Source: Rubrobacter indicoceani (GTDB taxonomy: Bacteria > Actinomycetota > Rubrobacteria > Rubrobacterales > Rubrobacteraceae). Taken from it: a stretch of 64,000 nt of DNA. The DNA is taken from assembly GCF_003568865.1 (NCBI RefSeq), contig NZ_CP031116.1, positions 62,001-126,000 of the forward strand, given 5' to 3'. The position numbers and the translations under genes were made by a program. Below are positions 17,694 through 26,302 of this stretch, in pieces. The notes beneath the pieces were generated by a model, which ran no database searches, was not told the origin of the DNA, and saw nothing but the letters and a program-made list of their open reading frames with translations. Numbering within the stretch: position 1 is the first letter of the stretch; every line of letters begins with the position of its first letter.

Positions 17694-17933
17694 GTGGCGA
17701 ATTCAGACGCGATCCAGGTAAGAAAAGTAACCGACCTCCACGCAAACTACAGCGTCCAGGGTGAGTACGAGGCCGGGAAGTTCTCGCTTCAGCTTATCCT
17801 CGACAACGGGGCGAAGGAGATGGTGGTCTTGCCGACCGCGCCGGACACGAAGGTGCTCGTAAAGCTCTTTAACAGCGGCGAGACCATCTACTTCGACACC
17901 GAGCGGGGCGCGCTCGTTTTCAACAACGTTTAA
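17694..17933 (+). CDS. small conserved hypothetical protein (tandem paralogue B)
   Basis: The 79-residue protein aligns along its whole length with the preceding gene: IQVRKVTDLHANYSVQGEYE, KFSLQLILDNGAKE, and IYFDTERGALVFNNV. Roughly half of the positions are identical by eye. GTG 17694 follows AAGCGAGAAGAAA. Conservation is strongest in the RKVTD, GKFS-QLILDNGA and IYFDTER blocks, which may form the core or a shared binding surface. The two could form a heterodimer. Function is unknown. Confidence 0.75.
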   Translation: MANSDAIQVRKVTDLHANYSVQGEYEAGKFSLQLILDNGAKEMVVLPTAPDTKVLVKLFNSGETIYFDTERGALVFNNV

Positions 17934-17942
17934 CGCGACCGG

Positions 17943-18815
17943 ATGCAGGGAAACTCCGAGGTCGGAAGCCGCACGAAAGCGGTCTCCGGCCTCTACCTTC
18001 GCCGGTGGAAACAGCAGCGTAAACTGAGCGTGCCGGTCGGAGAGGTCGGGTTGACGGAAGCGGGGGTCTGCACCTCGAAGGGGTACAACACAGAAGAAGA
18101 GCGGTACGGAGCGGTTGACCGCCGGACCCTGAAGCGGCCCGGGCGCGGGGCGCAATACGGCTCCGGCGCGGTCTACCTGACCTTCGACGACGGCCCCGAC
18201 CCGGTCTGGACGCCGCAGGTTCTGGACGCGCTCGACGCGGGGGGTGCGCGGGCCACCTTCTTTGTTATCACCCCGCTTGCCGGGCGGTACCCGCACCTTG
18301 TCGAGCGCATGATCTCCGGGGGACACGCGGTCGCGCTGCACTGCGTCCGGCACATCCGCCACACCGCACTCGACGCAGCGGAGATCCTTGCGGACGCCGA
18401 GAAAGGACTCGGGGATCTCGCCGCGCTTGGCGTGAAGACCCGGAACTGGAGGCCGCCCTGGGGCGTCGTTACGGAGGGCACCCGCGAGGCCGCCCGGACG
18501 CTCGGCCTCGAACTCCGGCTCTGGAGCGAGGACACGCACGACTGGCGCGGAGACCCCGCCGCCGGGATGCTCGAAAGCATAGCGCCGGGTCTTGCGGGCG
18601 GCTCCGTCGTCCTGATGCACGATGGCCTCGGACCGGGCGCGACCCGGCGGGGCTGCCCGGAGACCCTCGCGCTCATACCGGCGCTTCTGGAATCCATCCG
18701 GGAGCGCAGACTATCCCCGGCTGCGATGGGAGCGGCGGTCGGAGCGCAGGTCGGAGCGCAGGTCGGGCCGCACAGGGAAACCAGACGCGAGGGGGCCGGA
18801 CTATCCCCGGCCTGA
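17943..18815 (+). CDS. polysaccharide deacetylase (NodB domain)
   Basis: The product (290 residues from ATG 17943) has a NodB homology domain at about residues 77-255. The motifs are TFDDGPDP, GGHAVALHCVRH (in the place of the usual H-x3/4-H), RPPWG, EDTHDWRGD and VVLMHDG. It would remove acetyl groups from an amino sugar polymer or lipid-linked sugar. The first 60 residues are not typical and a start further downstream is possible. It lies 27 bases before the acyl-CoA dehydrogenase-like gene and may be the first member of that envelope cluster. Confidence 0.8.
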   Translation: MQGNSEVGSRTKAVSGLYLRRWKQQRKLSVPVGEVGLTEAGVCTSKGYNTEEERYGAVDRRTLKRPGRGAQYGSGAVYLTFDDGPDPVWTPQVLDALDAGGARATFFVITPLAGRYPHLVERMISGGHAVALHCVRHIRHTALDAAEILADAEKGLGDLAALGVKTRNWRPPWGVVTEGTREAARTLGLELRLWSEDTHDWRGDPAAGMLESIAPGLAGGSVVLMHDGLGPGATRRGCPETLALIPALLESIRERRLSPAAMGAAVGAQVGAQVGPHRETRREGAGLSPA

Positions 18816-18841
18816 GAGACAGTAAAAGCATCTCGGGGGAC

Positions 18842-19966
18842 GTGCGTCTCCGGGAGACGGTGCGGGAGATTTCTGCCGGGGCCGGGGCCCGCGACCGCGA
18901 CCCCGCCTTTCCGGAGGAGCCCTTCGGTCTTCTGGCCCGGGGCGGCTTTCTGGCCCTTCCGCTCCCGGGGGGTGCTTCTTCGAGCAACGGTCTGTCGGGG
19001 AACGGCCTCTTCGGGGACGGTCCGTCCTTTGCCGGGGAGTGGCGGGTGCTGAGGGAGGTCGCGCGGGCCGATGGATCTGTCGGTCGCGTTCTCGACGGAC
19101 ACTTAAACGGCGTCGAGCGGGTGTTGCTTCTAGCCCCGGAGCCGCTTCGAAGTCGGGAGATAGAAAGCATCGGAGCCGGGGAGCTCAGGCTCGGGGTGTG
19201 GGGGGCGGACCCGGTACCCGGCGAGGGCGAACCGGCCCGGCTTGTCCGGCGCTCGGGGGAGATCCGGCTCTCAGGGGTCAAGACCTTCTGTTCCGGGGCC
19301 GGGGGCCTCGACCGGGCCCTTGTAGCCGTGCGGGGCGAGGGCGGAAGACCGGGGCCGCCGCACCTGGCCTACGTGGACCTCACCGACCGCTCCGGCTATA
19401 AGGTAGACCGGACGTGGTACCGGAGCTCCGGGATGCGCTCTTCGGAGAGCCACCGGGTTGTCTTTGACGGGGCGCGGGTTCTGGCGGTGCTCGGGGAGCC
19501 GGGTGAACTGGTGCGCGAGCCGTACTTCAGCCGCGACGCCATAAGGACCGCCGCAAGCTGGGCGGGCATCTCCGACCTCGCCCGCGACGCCGCCCTTGAG
19601 ACGCTCGCCGCAAAGTCCGGCCCCGGCGGCCCCGACGACCTCGCCTCGCTCGCCGCCGGGCGCATGATCGCCCACTCCGAGACGATGGACCGCTGGCTCC
19701 AGGACGCCTCGGACCGGGCCGACAACGGACCCCGGCGGCTCGCCGGGGCCTACGCCGTCGCCCTGCGGCAGTCCGTCGCCTCGGCCTGCCGGGCCCTGCT
19801 CGACGAGGCGGTCCGGGCGTGCGGTTCGCACCCGTTTGCAACCGCCGGGCCGCTCGACCGGGCGAAGCGCGACCTCGAGCTTATCCTTCTGCAGCACCGG
19901 CTGGAGCCGGCCCTTGCAAAGACCGGGCGCCGGGCTATCGAGGAGACCGGAAGCGGGGGGCGGTGA
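18842..19966 (+). CDS. acyl-CoA dehydrogenase-like protein
   Basis: The 374-residue product is a diverged acyl-CoA dehydrogenase. It has a short N-terminal helical domain, a mid-domain with LRLGVWGADPV and IRLSGVKTFCSGAGGLDRALV, and a C-terminal four-helix region (REPYFSRDAIRTAASWAGIS onward). The usual catalytic-base segment near GGxG is not obvious, so FAD-dependent oxidation is likely but not certain. GTG 18842 starts it. Its stop overlaps the GTG of the methyltransferase, making it the head of a coupled cluster with sugar-transfer enzymes. This context points to modification of a carbohydrate or lipid rather than beta-oxidation. Confidence 0.75.
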   Translation: MRLRETVREISAGAGARDRDPAFPEEPFGLLARGGFLALPLPGGASSSNGLSGNGLFGDGPSFAGEWRVLREVARADGSVGRVLDGHLNGVERVLLLAPEPLRSREIESIGAGELRLGVWGADPVPGEGEPARLVRRSGEIRLSGVKTFCSGAGGLDRALVAVRGEGGRPGPPHLAYVDLTDRSGYKVDRTWYRSSGMRSSESHRVVFDGARVLAVLGEPGELVREPYFSRDAIRTAASWAGISDLARDAALETLAAKSGPGGPDDLASLAAGRMIAHSETMDRWLQDASDRADNGPRRLAGAYAVALRQSVASACRALLDEAVRACGSHPFATAGPLDRAKRDLELILLQHRLEPALAKTGRRAIEETGSGGR

Positions 19967-20553
19967 AGGCCGGAAGAAAGCGGCTGGAGCGCGAATACTT
20001 CGAGCGGCTCTACGAGAAAGACCCCGACCCCTGGGGCTTTGAGACAAGCGAGTACGAGCGGCGCAAGTACCGGGCGACGCTCGATGCGCTCGGGGAACGC
20101 AGGTTCGACAGCGGGCTGGAGGTCGGCTGTTCGATCGGGGTCTTCACCGGGCTTCTGGCGGACCGCTGCGGCTCGCTGCTTGCGGTGGACGCCTCGGAGC
20201 GGGCCGTGGCCGCCGCGCGGACGAGGCTCTCGGGCCGGGGGGGCGTCCGGGTGGAGCGCAGGACTATACCGGAGGAGACGCCGTCCGGCCTCTTTGACCT
20301 CGTGGTCGCCTCGGAGGTTCTCTACTACCTGCCGGAGGCCGTGATGCTCGACGCGCTTCGGAGGCTTGAAGCCGTTCTTTTGCCGGGGGGTATCTTTGTA
20401 GCGGTCCACTGGCGGCGCGAGACGCGGACCTATCCCCTGGGCGGGGACGACGTTCACCGGCTTATCCGCGAGCGGGAAGGCCCGCTCTCGCCGGTGCTCT
20501 CGAAAGAGGAGCCGGACTACCTGCTGGACGTGTACAGAAAAGACGGGGGTTGA
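19963..20553 (+). CDS. NodS-like SAM-dependent methyltransferase
   Basis: The 196-residue product starts with REYFERLYEKDPDPWGFETSEYE (about residues 8-30), typical of the NodS methyltransferase group. The SAM site LEVGCSIGVFTGLLA and the acidic motif LLAVDASERAV follow, then FDLVVASEVLYYL. NodS N-methylates a chitooligosaccharide amine after deacetylation; the present substrate may be an amino sugar but this is an inference. GTG 19963 overlaps the upstream TGA. It is coupled to the flanking genes. Confidence 0.85.
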   Translation: MKAGRKRLEREYFERLYEKDPDPWGFETSEYERRKYRATLDALGERRFDSGLEVGCSIGVFTGLLADRCGSLLAVDASERAVAAARTRLSGRGGVRVERRTIPEETPSGLFDLVVASEVLYYLPEAVMLDALRRLEAVLLPGGIFVAVHWRRETRTYPLGGDDVHRLIREREGPLSPVLSKEEPDYLLDVYRKDGG

Positions 20554-20558
20554 GGGAG

Positions 20559-21761
20559 ATGAGCGGGGGAGAGGGGATAGTCATCGTCGGGGGTGGCCCG
20601 GCGGGGCTGTCGGCGGCGCGGTCGTACAGGGAGGCGGGGGGTGAGGAGCGGGTGAGGCTCCTGTGCGCCGAGCGGCATCGGCCCTACGAGCGACCGCCGC
20701 TCACCAAGGAGTTTCTGCGGGGGGAGGGGTCTGTCGGGGATCTGCCTCTGGAAGACCCGGGCTGGTACAAAGAGAACGAGGTGGAGGTCTCGCTCGGCTC
20801 GGCCGTTGTCGCGCTTGACCGGGGGCTGCGCCGGGTGCGGCTCTCGGGCGGTGAGGAGATCGGCTACTCGCGGTGCGTCCTCTCACCGGGGGCGCGCCCC
20901 GCGCTGCCGCCCGTCCCCGGTGCGGACGGCCCCGGCGTGCGGGTGATAAGGAGGATCGAAGACGCCGAGCGGGTCCGAGAGGACTTCGCCGAAGGCAGAC
21001 GCCGGTTTGTCGTGATCGGGAGCGGCTTTATAGGCTGCGAGGCCGCCGCCTCGCTTGCGATGCTCGGGGGCGAGGTCGTCATGGTGACGATGGAGGAGGC
21101 GCCGCAGCTGGAGAGGCTCGGAGGGGACGTGTCGCGGGAGATATCCCTCTGGCTTTCCGGCCTCGGGATAGAGCTGCACGCGGGCGCGGAGGTCCGGGAG
21201 ATCCGCTCGTCCGGGGAGGAGCGGTCCGGGGACGGTTGCGAGGTCGCGGTCCGGGACGGCTCCGGTCGGGAGGGCGTGATCGGGGGTGATGCGGTCGTGC
21301 TCGGAGCGGGGATGCTGCCGAACGTGGGGCTTGCCGAGTCGGCCGGGCTTTCCGTGGACGGCGGCGTTGTCTGCGACGCTTCGATGCGGACCTCCGACGG
21401 GCGAATCTTCGCTGCGGGAGACGTGGCTTTCGCCATGAACGCGGCGGCGGGGCGCAGGCTCCGGGTCGAACACTGGGGCGACGCGCTCGGGCAAGGCCGG
21501 GTCTGCGGCGAGCGGCTCGCCGGGCGGGAGGCGGTCTGGGAGGCGGTACCGGGTTTCTGGTCCACTATCGGGGAGCGGACGATCAAGTACTCGGCCTGGG
21601 GCGACGGGTGGGACGAGGCCCGCTTCGACGGCGCTTCGGACGGGTTCACGGTCTGGTACGGGCTTGAGGGGCGGTGCGTCGGGGTGCTGACCCACGGGCG
21701 CGACGAGGACTACGGACGCGGCGGCGAACTGGTCGGGGCCGGGGCGAGGTTGGCGGGTTGA
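20559..21761 (+). CDS. FAD-dependent NAD(P) oxidoreductase (ferredoxin-reductase type)
   Basis: The 400-residue flavoprotein has an FAD Rossmann motif (IVIVGGGPAGLSAARSYREAG), the conserved ERPPLTKEFL loop of ferredoxin/rubredoxin reductases, and an NAD(P) motif (FVVIGSGFIGCEAAASLAMLG). It also has the TSDGRIFAAGDVA motif and the C-terminal reductase domain with HWGDALGQG. It should pass electrons from NAD(P)H to a small redox protein or oxygenase. No ferredoxin is encoded next to it. ATG 20559 is preceded by GAGGGAG; a TTG nine bases earlier is possible. Its stop overlaps the next gene. Confidence 0.85.
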   Translation: MSGGEGIVIVGGGPAGLSAARSYREAGGEERVRLLCAERHRPYERPPLTKEFLRGEGSVGDLPLEDPGWYKENEVEVSLGSAVVALDRGLRRVRLSGGEEIGYSRCVLSPGARPALPPVPGADGPGVRVIRRIEDAERVREDFAEGRRRFVVIGSGFIGCEAAASLAMLGGEVVMVTMEEAPQLERLGGDVSREISLWLSGLGIELHAGAEVREIRSSGEERSGDGCEVAVRDGSGREGVIGGDAVVLGAGMLPNVGLAESAGLSVDGGVVCDASMRTSDGRIFAAGDVAFAMNAAAGRRLRVEHWGDALGQGRVCGERLAGREAVWEAVPGFWSTIGERTIKYSAWGDGWDEARFDGASDGFTVWYGLEGRCVGVLTHGRDEDYGRGGELVGAGARLAG

Positions 21762-22594
21762 CGCTCCCCGCAGCGTCGCCGGAACTCAGGGTTGCGGTCG
21801 TCGTTCCGGCGAAGGACGAGGAGAGAAGGATCGGGGCCTGCCTCGACGCGCTCGCCGGACAGGTCGGGGTGGGGGCGTCGGAGTACGAGGTTCTGGTCGT
21901 GCTGGACGGCTGCTCGGACGCCACGGCGGAGGTTGTAGCCGGGCGGCGGGCGCGGCACCCGGACCTCGCGCTGCACGTTCTGGACGGACCGGACCGGGGC
22001 GTCGGGGCGGCGCGAAAGCTCGGCATGGACGTTGCCTGCCGAAGGCTTGCCTCGGTCTGCGGGCCGGGGGCTTTGATCGCCTCCACGGACGCCGACTCGG
22101 TGGTTGCGCCGGACTGGCTCTCCGCGCAGCTTCTGCTCGTCGAGGGCGGGGCCGGGGCGATAGGCGGCCGCATAGAGCTTGCCGGGGGCGGGTCGGACCT
22201 CCCGAAGCACGTACTCGACTGGTACGAAGAGCAGAGCCGGAGGCGGTACGCGAGGGTGATCTCGACCGGCCCGGAAACGCCTCAGGAACACTGGCAGTTC
22301 AGCGGGGCCTCGATGTCGGTTACGGTGGAGGTCTACCGCAGGGTCGGCGGTCTTCAAGGCGTCCGGTACCTCGAGGACGAGCACTTCGAGCAGACGCTGG
22401 AGGAGGCCGGGGTCGGGATCTTCCGGTCCTCATCCGTTCGTGTAACGACCTCGACGCGCACGACGGGACGGGCGGAGAGGGGTCTTGCGACCGACCTCTT
22501 CCGCGTCGTAAACGGGGCTGCCTGCGACGCGGGCGCGCCACCGGACGCCTCCCGGGAAGAGCCGGATGTGAAGACCCGGATACGGAGCGGGTAG
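21758..22594 (+). CDS. family 2 glycosyltransferase
   Basis: The 278-residue product has the GT-A fold opening (VAVVVPAKDEERRIGACLDAL), a nucleotide-sugar-binding region (VVLDGCSDATAE), the metal-binding DxD (STDADSVV) and an ASMSV ... EDEHFEQTLEEAG segment near the acceptor site. It should transfer a sugar from a nucleotide donor. TTG 21758 overlaps the TGA of the flavoprotein gene (TTGA). The membrane GT-C gene starts one base after its stop. The donor and acceptor are unknown. Confidence 0.85.
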   Translation: MTLPAASPELRVAVVVPAKDEERRIGACLDALAGQVGVGASEYEVLVVLDGCSDATAEVVAGRRARHPDLALHVLDGPDRGVGAARKLGMDVACRRLASVCGPGALIASTDADSVVAPDWLSAQLLLVEGGAGAIGGRIELAGGGSDLPKHVLDWYEEQSRRRYARVISTGPETPQEHWQFSGASMSVTVEVYRRVGGLQGVRYLEDEHFEQTLEEAGVGIFRSSSVRVTTSTRTTGRAERGLATDLFRVVNGAACDAGAPPDASREEPDVKTRIRSG

Positions 22595-22595
22595 G

Positions 22596-24236
22596 TTGCC
22601 GAAACTTCCGGCAGGAACGGTCCGAACCCCCGGGGGCGAAGGGTATCGTCTGGCGTTCGGGCGCGTCGTCTTCGCGTTCGTGGGGGCGATCGGCCTGGCG
22701 GCCCTTGTGTGGGGCTTTGTCGCGCGGGCGCGGGCGACAGGGGTGGTCAACGAGGACTCGTTTATCTCTTTTCGCTACGCCCGGAACCTTCTGGCGGGGG
22801 ACGGGCTGATCTTCAACCCCGGCGGCGAGCGGGTTGAGGGGATAACGAACCTGCTCTGGACGCTTGTGGTGGCCGGGGCCGGGCGCCTGCTGGACGTTCC
22901 CTTGCCCGAAGCCTCGGTCGCGCTCGGGCTGATCTGCGGCGCCCTGACGCTGGCGGTCGCGGTGGTGTGGGGTTACCGGGAGATATCCCGGTCGGCGGGC
23001 CGGTCGGCGGGCCGGGACCTCGGTTCCCTGGTCGCTTCGTTTATCGCCCCGGCTGTTCTGGTTCTGGCCCCCGGCTTCGCTTTCTACGCCGTCTCGGGGC
23101 TGGAGGTCGCGCTCTTCTCCCTGCTGCTCACGGCGGGTCTTTTCTGCGTGTGCCGGGACGGTTCGCTTCCGGTCGTGGTCCTGGGCAGCGTCCTGCTCGG
23201 CCTTGCGGCGATGACCCGGCCCGAGGGGGTGCTCGTCCTCGGCGTCGCGGCCCTTTGCTGCGCGTTTGCTCCGGGCGGGGGGCGGGAGAAGATCCTGCGC
23301 CTGCTCGCCGCCGGGGTCCCGGGCGGTCTTGTGGTCGCGGGGTTTACGGCCTGGCGGTTTTTCTACTACGGCTCGGTGCTGCCGAACACGGCCTACGCAA
23401 AGGCCGGCGGTATGGAGGTCGTCGAGCGGTGGGGGCTCCCGTATCTGATAAACGCGGCGAGCGGCAACTGGTTCGGAATCGCCTACCTCCTTGTACTCGG
23501 CGGCGCGCTTCTGGACCGCTCTTTTCTGCGCCGGAGCCTCGCTCTTCTCGTCATCACCCCGCTCTGGTGTGCCTACCTCGCCTACGCCGGGGGGGACTAC
23601 ATGCCGTTTCACCGGCTGCTTCTGCCGCTTCTGCCGGCCCTCTACGTGCTCGGGACGGCGGGCTTTGCGCGGGTCGCGGCCCTGCTCGTCTCGAACTCCG
23701 GCGGGTACGCAAGAGCCGCGGCGGTGGTCGGGGTTCTGGCCGCGGCCCTTGTAGCGCCCGTCTTTGTCCAGCTGCCGGACCTCTACGAGCGGGAGAAGGC
23801 CCGCCAGGAACACGACCTGCAGGACAACCGCGACCGCCGCGAGGTCGCCGCCTGGTTTCGTGAGAACGACCCGGAGGCCACCATAGCCAGAAACGGGGTC
23901 GGGGTCGTCGGCTACTACACGGAGCTTGAGATAGTGGACATGCTCGGCCTGAACGACAGGCACATCGCCCGCAACGGGCGCAAGGACCCGGCGACGCTCC
24001 CCGGACACCAGTCCTCGGACGCAGCCTACGTTCTTGACCGGGAGCCGGAGTACATCATGGTCGCGAGCCTCGGCCCGACCTACCGGTTCCCCGGCGACCG
24101 GGAACTCGTACGGTCCGACAGACTGCACGAAAAGTACGACCTCGTCAGCATAGAACTGGACTCGGGCCGGAAGATAAAGACCTTCCACCACGCCGACAGC
24201 CCCCTTGCCGCCTCGGTGGAGAGGATCAGCGGCTGA
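22596..24236 (+). CDS. GT-C type membrane glycosyltransferase (AftB-like)
   Basis: The 546-residue protein has about ten membrane segments from residue 20 to 405 and a soluble C-terminal part. The first loop NEDSFISFRYARNLLAGDGL, followed by NPGGERVEGITNLLW, matches the polyprenyl-phosphate-dependent GT-C glycosyltransferases, including actinobacterial arabinofuranosyltransferases. The loop ED pair is a candidate catalytic site. It would use a lipid-phosphate sugar on the outer face of the membrane. TTG 22596 is nearly fused to the preceding GT2 gene. The exact sugar is unknown. Confidence 0.8.
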   Translation: MPKLPAGTVRTPGGEGYRLAFGRVVFAFVGAIGLAALVWGFVARARATGVVNEDSFISFRYARNLLAGDGLIFNPGGERVEGITNLLWTLVVAGAGRLLDVPLPEASVALGLICGALTLAVAVVWGYREISRSAGRSAGRDLGSLVASFIAPAVLVLAPGFAFYAVSGLEVALFSLLLTAGLFCVCRDGSLPVVVLGSVLLGLAAMTRPEGVLVLGVAALCCAFAPGGGREKILRLLAAGVPGGLVVAGFTAWRFFYYGSVLPNTAYAKAGGMEVVERWGLPYLINAASGNWFGIAYLLVLGGALLDRSFLRRSLALLVITPLWCAYLAYAGGDYMPFHRLLLPLLPALYVLGTAGFARVAALLVSNSGGYARAAAVVGVLAAALVAPVFVQLPDLYEREKARQEHDLQDNRDRREVAAWFRENDPEATIARNGVGVVGYYTELEIVDMLGLNDRHIARNGRKDPATLPGHQSSDAAYVLDREPEYIMVASLGPTYRFPGDRELVRSDRLHEKYDLVSIELDSGRKIKTFHHADSPLAASVERISG

Positions 24237-24359
24237 CCCGACCCCTCATTCCCGACGATACGCAGGCCCTGTTTCCGGGGGTCTGTGTTCCGGGAGCGAT
24301 GAGTTCGGGTAAGCGTAGGGCAGGGAGAGACAGGGGACCTCAGAGAAAGGCGGCAGCGC

Positions 24360-24521
24360 ATGAACGGCAAGAGCATCTACCTGGCGGGGACCCTGGCGTC
24401 CATCGCCATCTCGGTCGTGCTGTACTTTCAGGACAAGCGGGAGAGCGCGATCTTCGTCGGCCTCTGGGCGCCGACGATCGTGAGCCTCGGCCAGACCTTC
24501 ACAGAGAACCGCGACGGTTAG
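24360..24521 (+). CDS. small membrane protein
   Basis: A 53-residue frame starts at ATG 24360 behind AGAGAAAGGCGGCAG. It encodes a short leader (MNGKSIYLAG), a hydrophobic segment (TLASIAISVVLYF), a charged turn (QDKRES) and a second hydrophobic segment (AIFVGLWAPTIVSLGQ), giving two probable membrane spans. It lies nine bases before the next gene. The codon use matches its neighbours. Function is unknown. Confidence 0.65.
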   Translation: MNGKSIYLAGTLASIAISVVLYFQDKRESAIFVGLWAPTIVSLGQTFTENRDG

Positions 24522-24530
24522 AAGCCCGCC

Positions 24531-25034
24531 TTGAACACCCCGACAAGGATTCTCTCGGGCGCGCTCGCCGGTTTCGGCGGGACGGTCGCCCTCTCGCTGC
24601 TCAGGGAGACCTCCCGCAAGGCGGGTATCATCTCCGACACCGCCCCCGCTCAGGTGATCGCCCGGGCAAAGGAGCTCGGCCTGCTCGACGGCCTCTCGGA
24701 TCACTCCGAAGAACTCATCACCCTTGCGGCTCACTACGCCTACGGTACCGCCGCCGGGGCCACCTTCGGCCTGCTCCGGCGAGACTACGGCGACCTCGCG
24801 GAGGAGATGGCGACCGGGGCGGCCCTCGGTATCCTCGCCTGGGCGGCGGGCTGGGCCGTCTGGCTTCCGCTCGCAGGTGTCCACTCCTCGCCCTGGAACC
24901 AGAGCACCCCCAAGGTCCTGCTCCCCGTGATAGACCACGCGGCCTTCGGAGCGGCCTTCGGGTTTCTCTACGTGATCCTGCGCGAAGACCCGGACGGAGA
25001 AGGCGGCCTGAACGATGATCCGACAGACGGGTAA
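24531..25034 (+). CDS. hypothetical membrane protein, DUF1440/YagU-like
   Basis: The 167-residue protein has four short hydrophobic segments rich in glycine (GALAGFGGTVALSLL, YAYGTAAGATFGLL, AALGILAWAAGWAVWL, AAFGAAFGFLYVIL), a pattern like YagU/DUF1440 inner membrane proteins. TTG 24531 follows the small membrane protein by nine bases, so they probably form a pair. The function is not known; the family link is by pattern only. Confidence 0.7.
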   Translation: MNTPTRILSGALAGFGGTVALSLLRETSRKAGIISDTAPAQVIARAKELGLLDGLSDHSEELITLAAHYAYGTAAGATFGLLRRDYGDLAEEMATGAALGILAWAAGWAVWLPLAGVHSSPWNQSTPKVLLPVIDHAAFGAAFGFLYVILREDPDGEGGLNDDPTDG

Positions 25035-25087
25035 CCCGACATAAAACCCCGTTACACGCTGTTACGTTCTGAAAGGACAGAGTTACA

Positions 25088-25768
25088 TTGGATAACAAAA
25101 AGGAACTCGGTGCGGTCAAGGCCGTGATACTGGACGTTGACGGCACGCTTATGGACACGAACTACCTGCACGTCGAAGCCTGGGCAAGAGCCTTCGACAA
25201 AGTAGGGGAGCGCCCGACGAGGGCGCACATCCACCGCGAAGTCGGTAAAGGATCTGACAAGCTGATCCCGACCCTCGTACAGAACGGCGACGTGACCGAC
25301 CATATCAACGACCTCTACAAGGAGATCTACTCCGAACTCCAGAAACAGGCCCACCCTCTCCCCGGTGCCGAAGACCTCCTCGCCCACCTCGCAGAGTCCG
25401 GCTACGCGGTCTGGCTCGCCACCAGCGCCGGACAGGAAGAGATGGAGTTCACGCTGGAAGAACTCGACGCCGAAGGCAGGATATCCGGCGTCGTCTCCTC
25501 AAGCGAAGCCGAAAGCTCCAAACCCGCCCCCGACATCTTCGACCTCACCCTCGAAAAAGCCGGCCTTTCGGCGCACGAAGCCGTAGCCGTAGGCGACTCC
25601 ATCTGGGACGTTCAGGCCGCCGGCGACGCCGGAATACAAACCATCGCCGTGATGACCGGCGGAGCATTCAGCCGTGCCGAGTTCGAGGAGGCCGGAGCCG
25701 CAGCCGTCTTTGAAGACTGCACCGAGCTTCTGGAATCCGGGATCTTCGAAGCCGCCGGTGGCTCCTGA
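25088..25768 (+). CDS. HAD family hydrolase
   Basis: The 226-residue product is a subclass I HAD phosphatase. The nucleophile motif is AVILDVDGTLMDTN (D16 and D18), motif II is WLATSAG, the motif III lysine is SSKPAPDIF, and motif IV is VAVGDSIWDVQAA. It resembles beta-phosphoglucomutase and phosphoglycolate phosphatase types, acting on a small phosphorylated metabolite. TTG 25088 has GAAAGGACAG upstream. It appears to be monocistronic. Confidence 0.88.
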   Translation: MDNKKELGAVKAVILDVDGTLMDTNYLHVEAWARAFDKVGERPTRAHIHREVGKGSDKLIPTLVQNGDVTDHINDLYKEIYSELQKQAHPLPGAEDLLAHLAESGYAVWLATSAGQEEMEFTLEELDAEGRISGVVSSSEAESSKPAPDIFDLTLEKAGLSAHEAVAVGDSIWDVQAAGDAGIQTIAVMTGGAFSRAEFEEAGAAAVFEDCTELLESGIFEAAGGS

Positions 25769-25823
25769 ACGTCCGCCGACGGGCGGGGACTAGAGGGGTT
25801 AGAGGATCACGAACAGGGAGCGC

Positions 25824-25862
25824 GTGCGGTGAGGGCGGCTTCGGTTGGCTTCCTCACCGCAC
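25824..25862. other. 11-bp inverted repeat
   Basis: GTGCGGTGAGG (25824-25834) and CCTCACCGCAC (25852-25862) are perfect inverted copies around 17 bases. It lies about 55 bases after the HAD gene and may help end transcription, though no T run follows. The remaining sequence up to 26038 shows no supported gene. Confidence 0.5.
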
Positions 25863-26038
25863 TCGTCCCGCACGATAGGGGAAACCGCCTCACCACCGCA
25901 ACCGAGGCCCGCTGCCAAAGACCGGGTCTTCCCGACCCGAAACCTTCCAACGAGCTTACGCCCGCTAGCGGCGCGGAGTCGCCGCGCCACCGAGACCCGA
26001 TGATTCTCACCGGGGACAGAGCACTCTTCCCGAACCCG

Positions 26039-26269
26039 CTACAGCGCCACCGGCGGCCTGCCTTCGCGCACCGCTGAATACACCCGCTCCCACCTCTCTT
26101 TCGTGCAGGAACGGGTCGGCAGGAAATTGCCGTCGAAGGCCGAACACCGCTCGACGCTCTCGACTATCCACCCTACCTCAACCAACTCCACCCGCGCCCG
26201 CCGCCTCGCAACCCCGAACTTCCTTGCAGCCTCGCTTGCCGCGCGCCACGCCAGCTCCACATCCTCCAC
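26039..26269 (-). CDS. small hypothetical protein next to the ars operon
   Basis: A 76-residue frame shows the G/C-rich third positions expected of coding DNA here. GTG 26269 has GGAAGG nine bases upstream. The same frame also has a TTG at 26314, but that would lie inside the ars promoter and has no ribosome site. The product is basic, with an AASEAARKFGVARRRARVELVEVGW segment (longest block near residues 8-32) and no recognised domain. It diverges from arsM. It could be a remnant gene. Confidence 0.45.
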   Translation of the reverse strand: MEDVELAWRAASEAARKFGVARRRARVELVEVGWIVESVERCSAFDGNFLPTRSCTKERWERVYSAVREGRPPVAL

Positions 26270-26302
26270 CGTCAAAATCCTTCCCCCGAACCAGTTTGAC
26301 GT

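Noticed and set aside
22320-24191. Long minus-strand frame of about 620 codons
   Set aside because: It is antisense to the GT2 and GT-C glycosyltransferase genes and has an arginine/proline-rich composition without domains.
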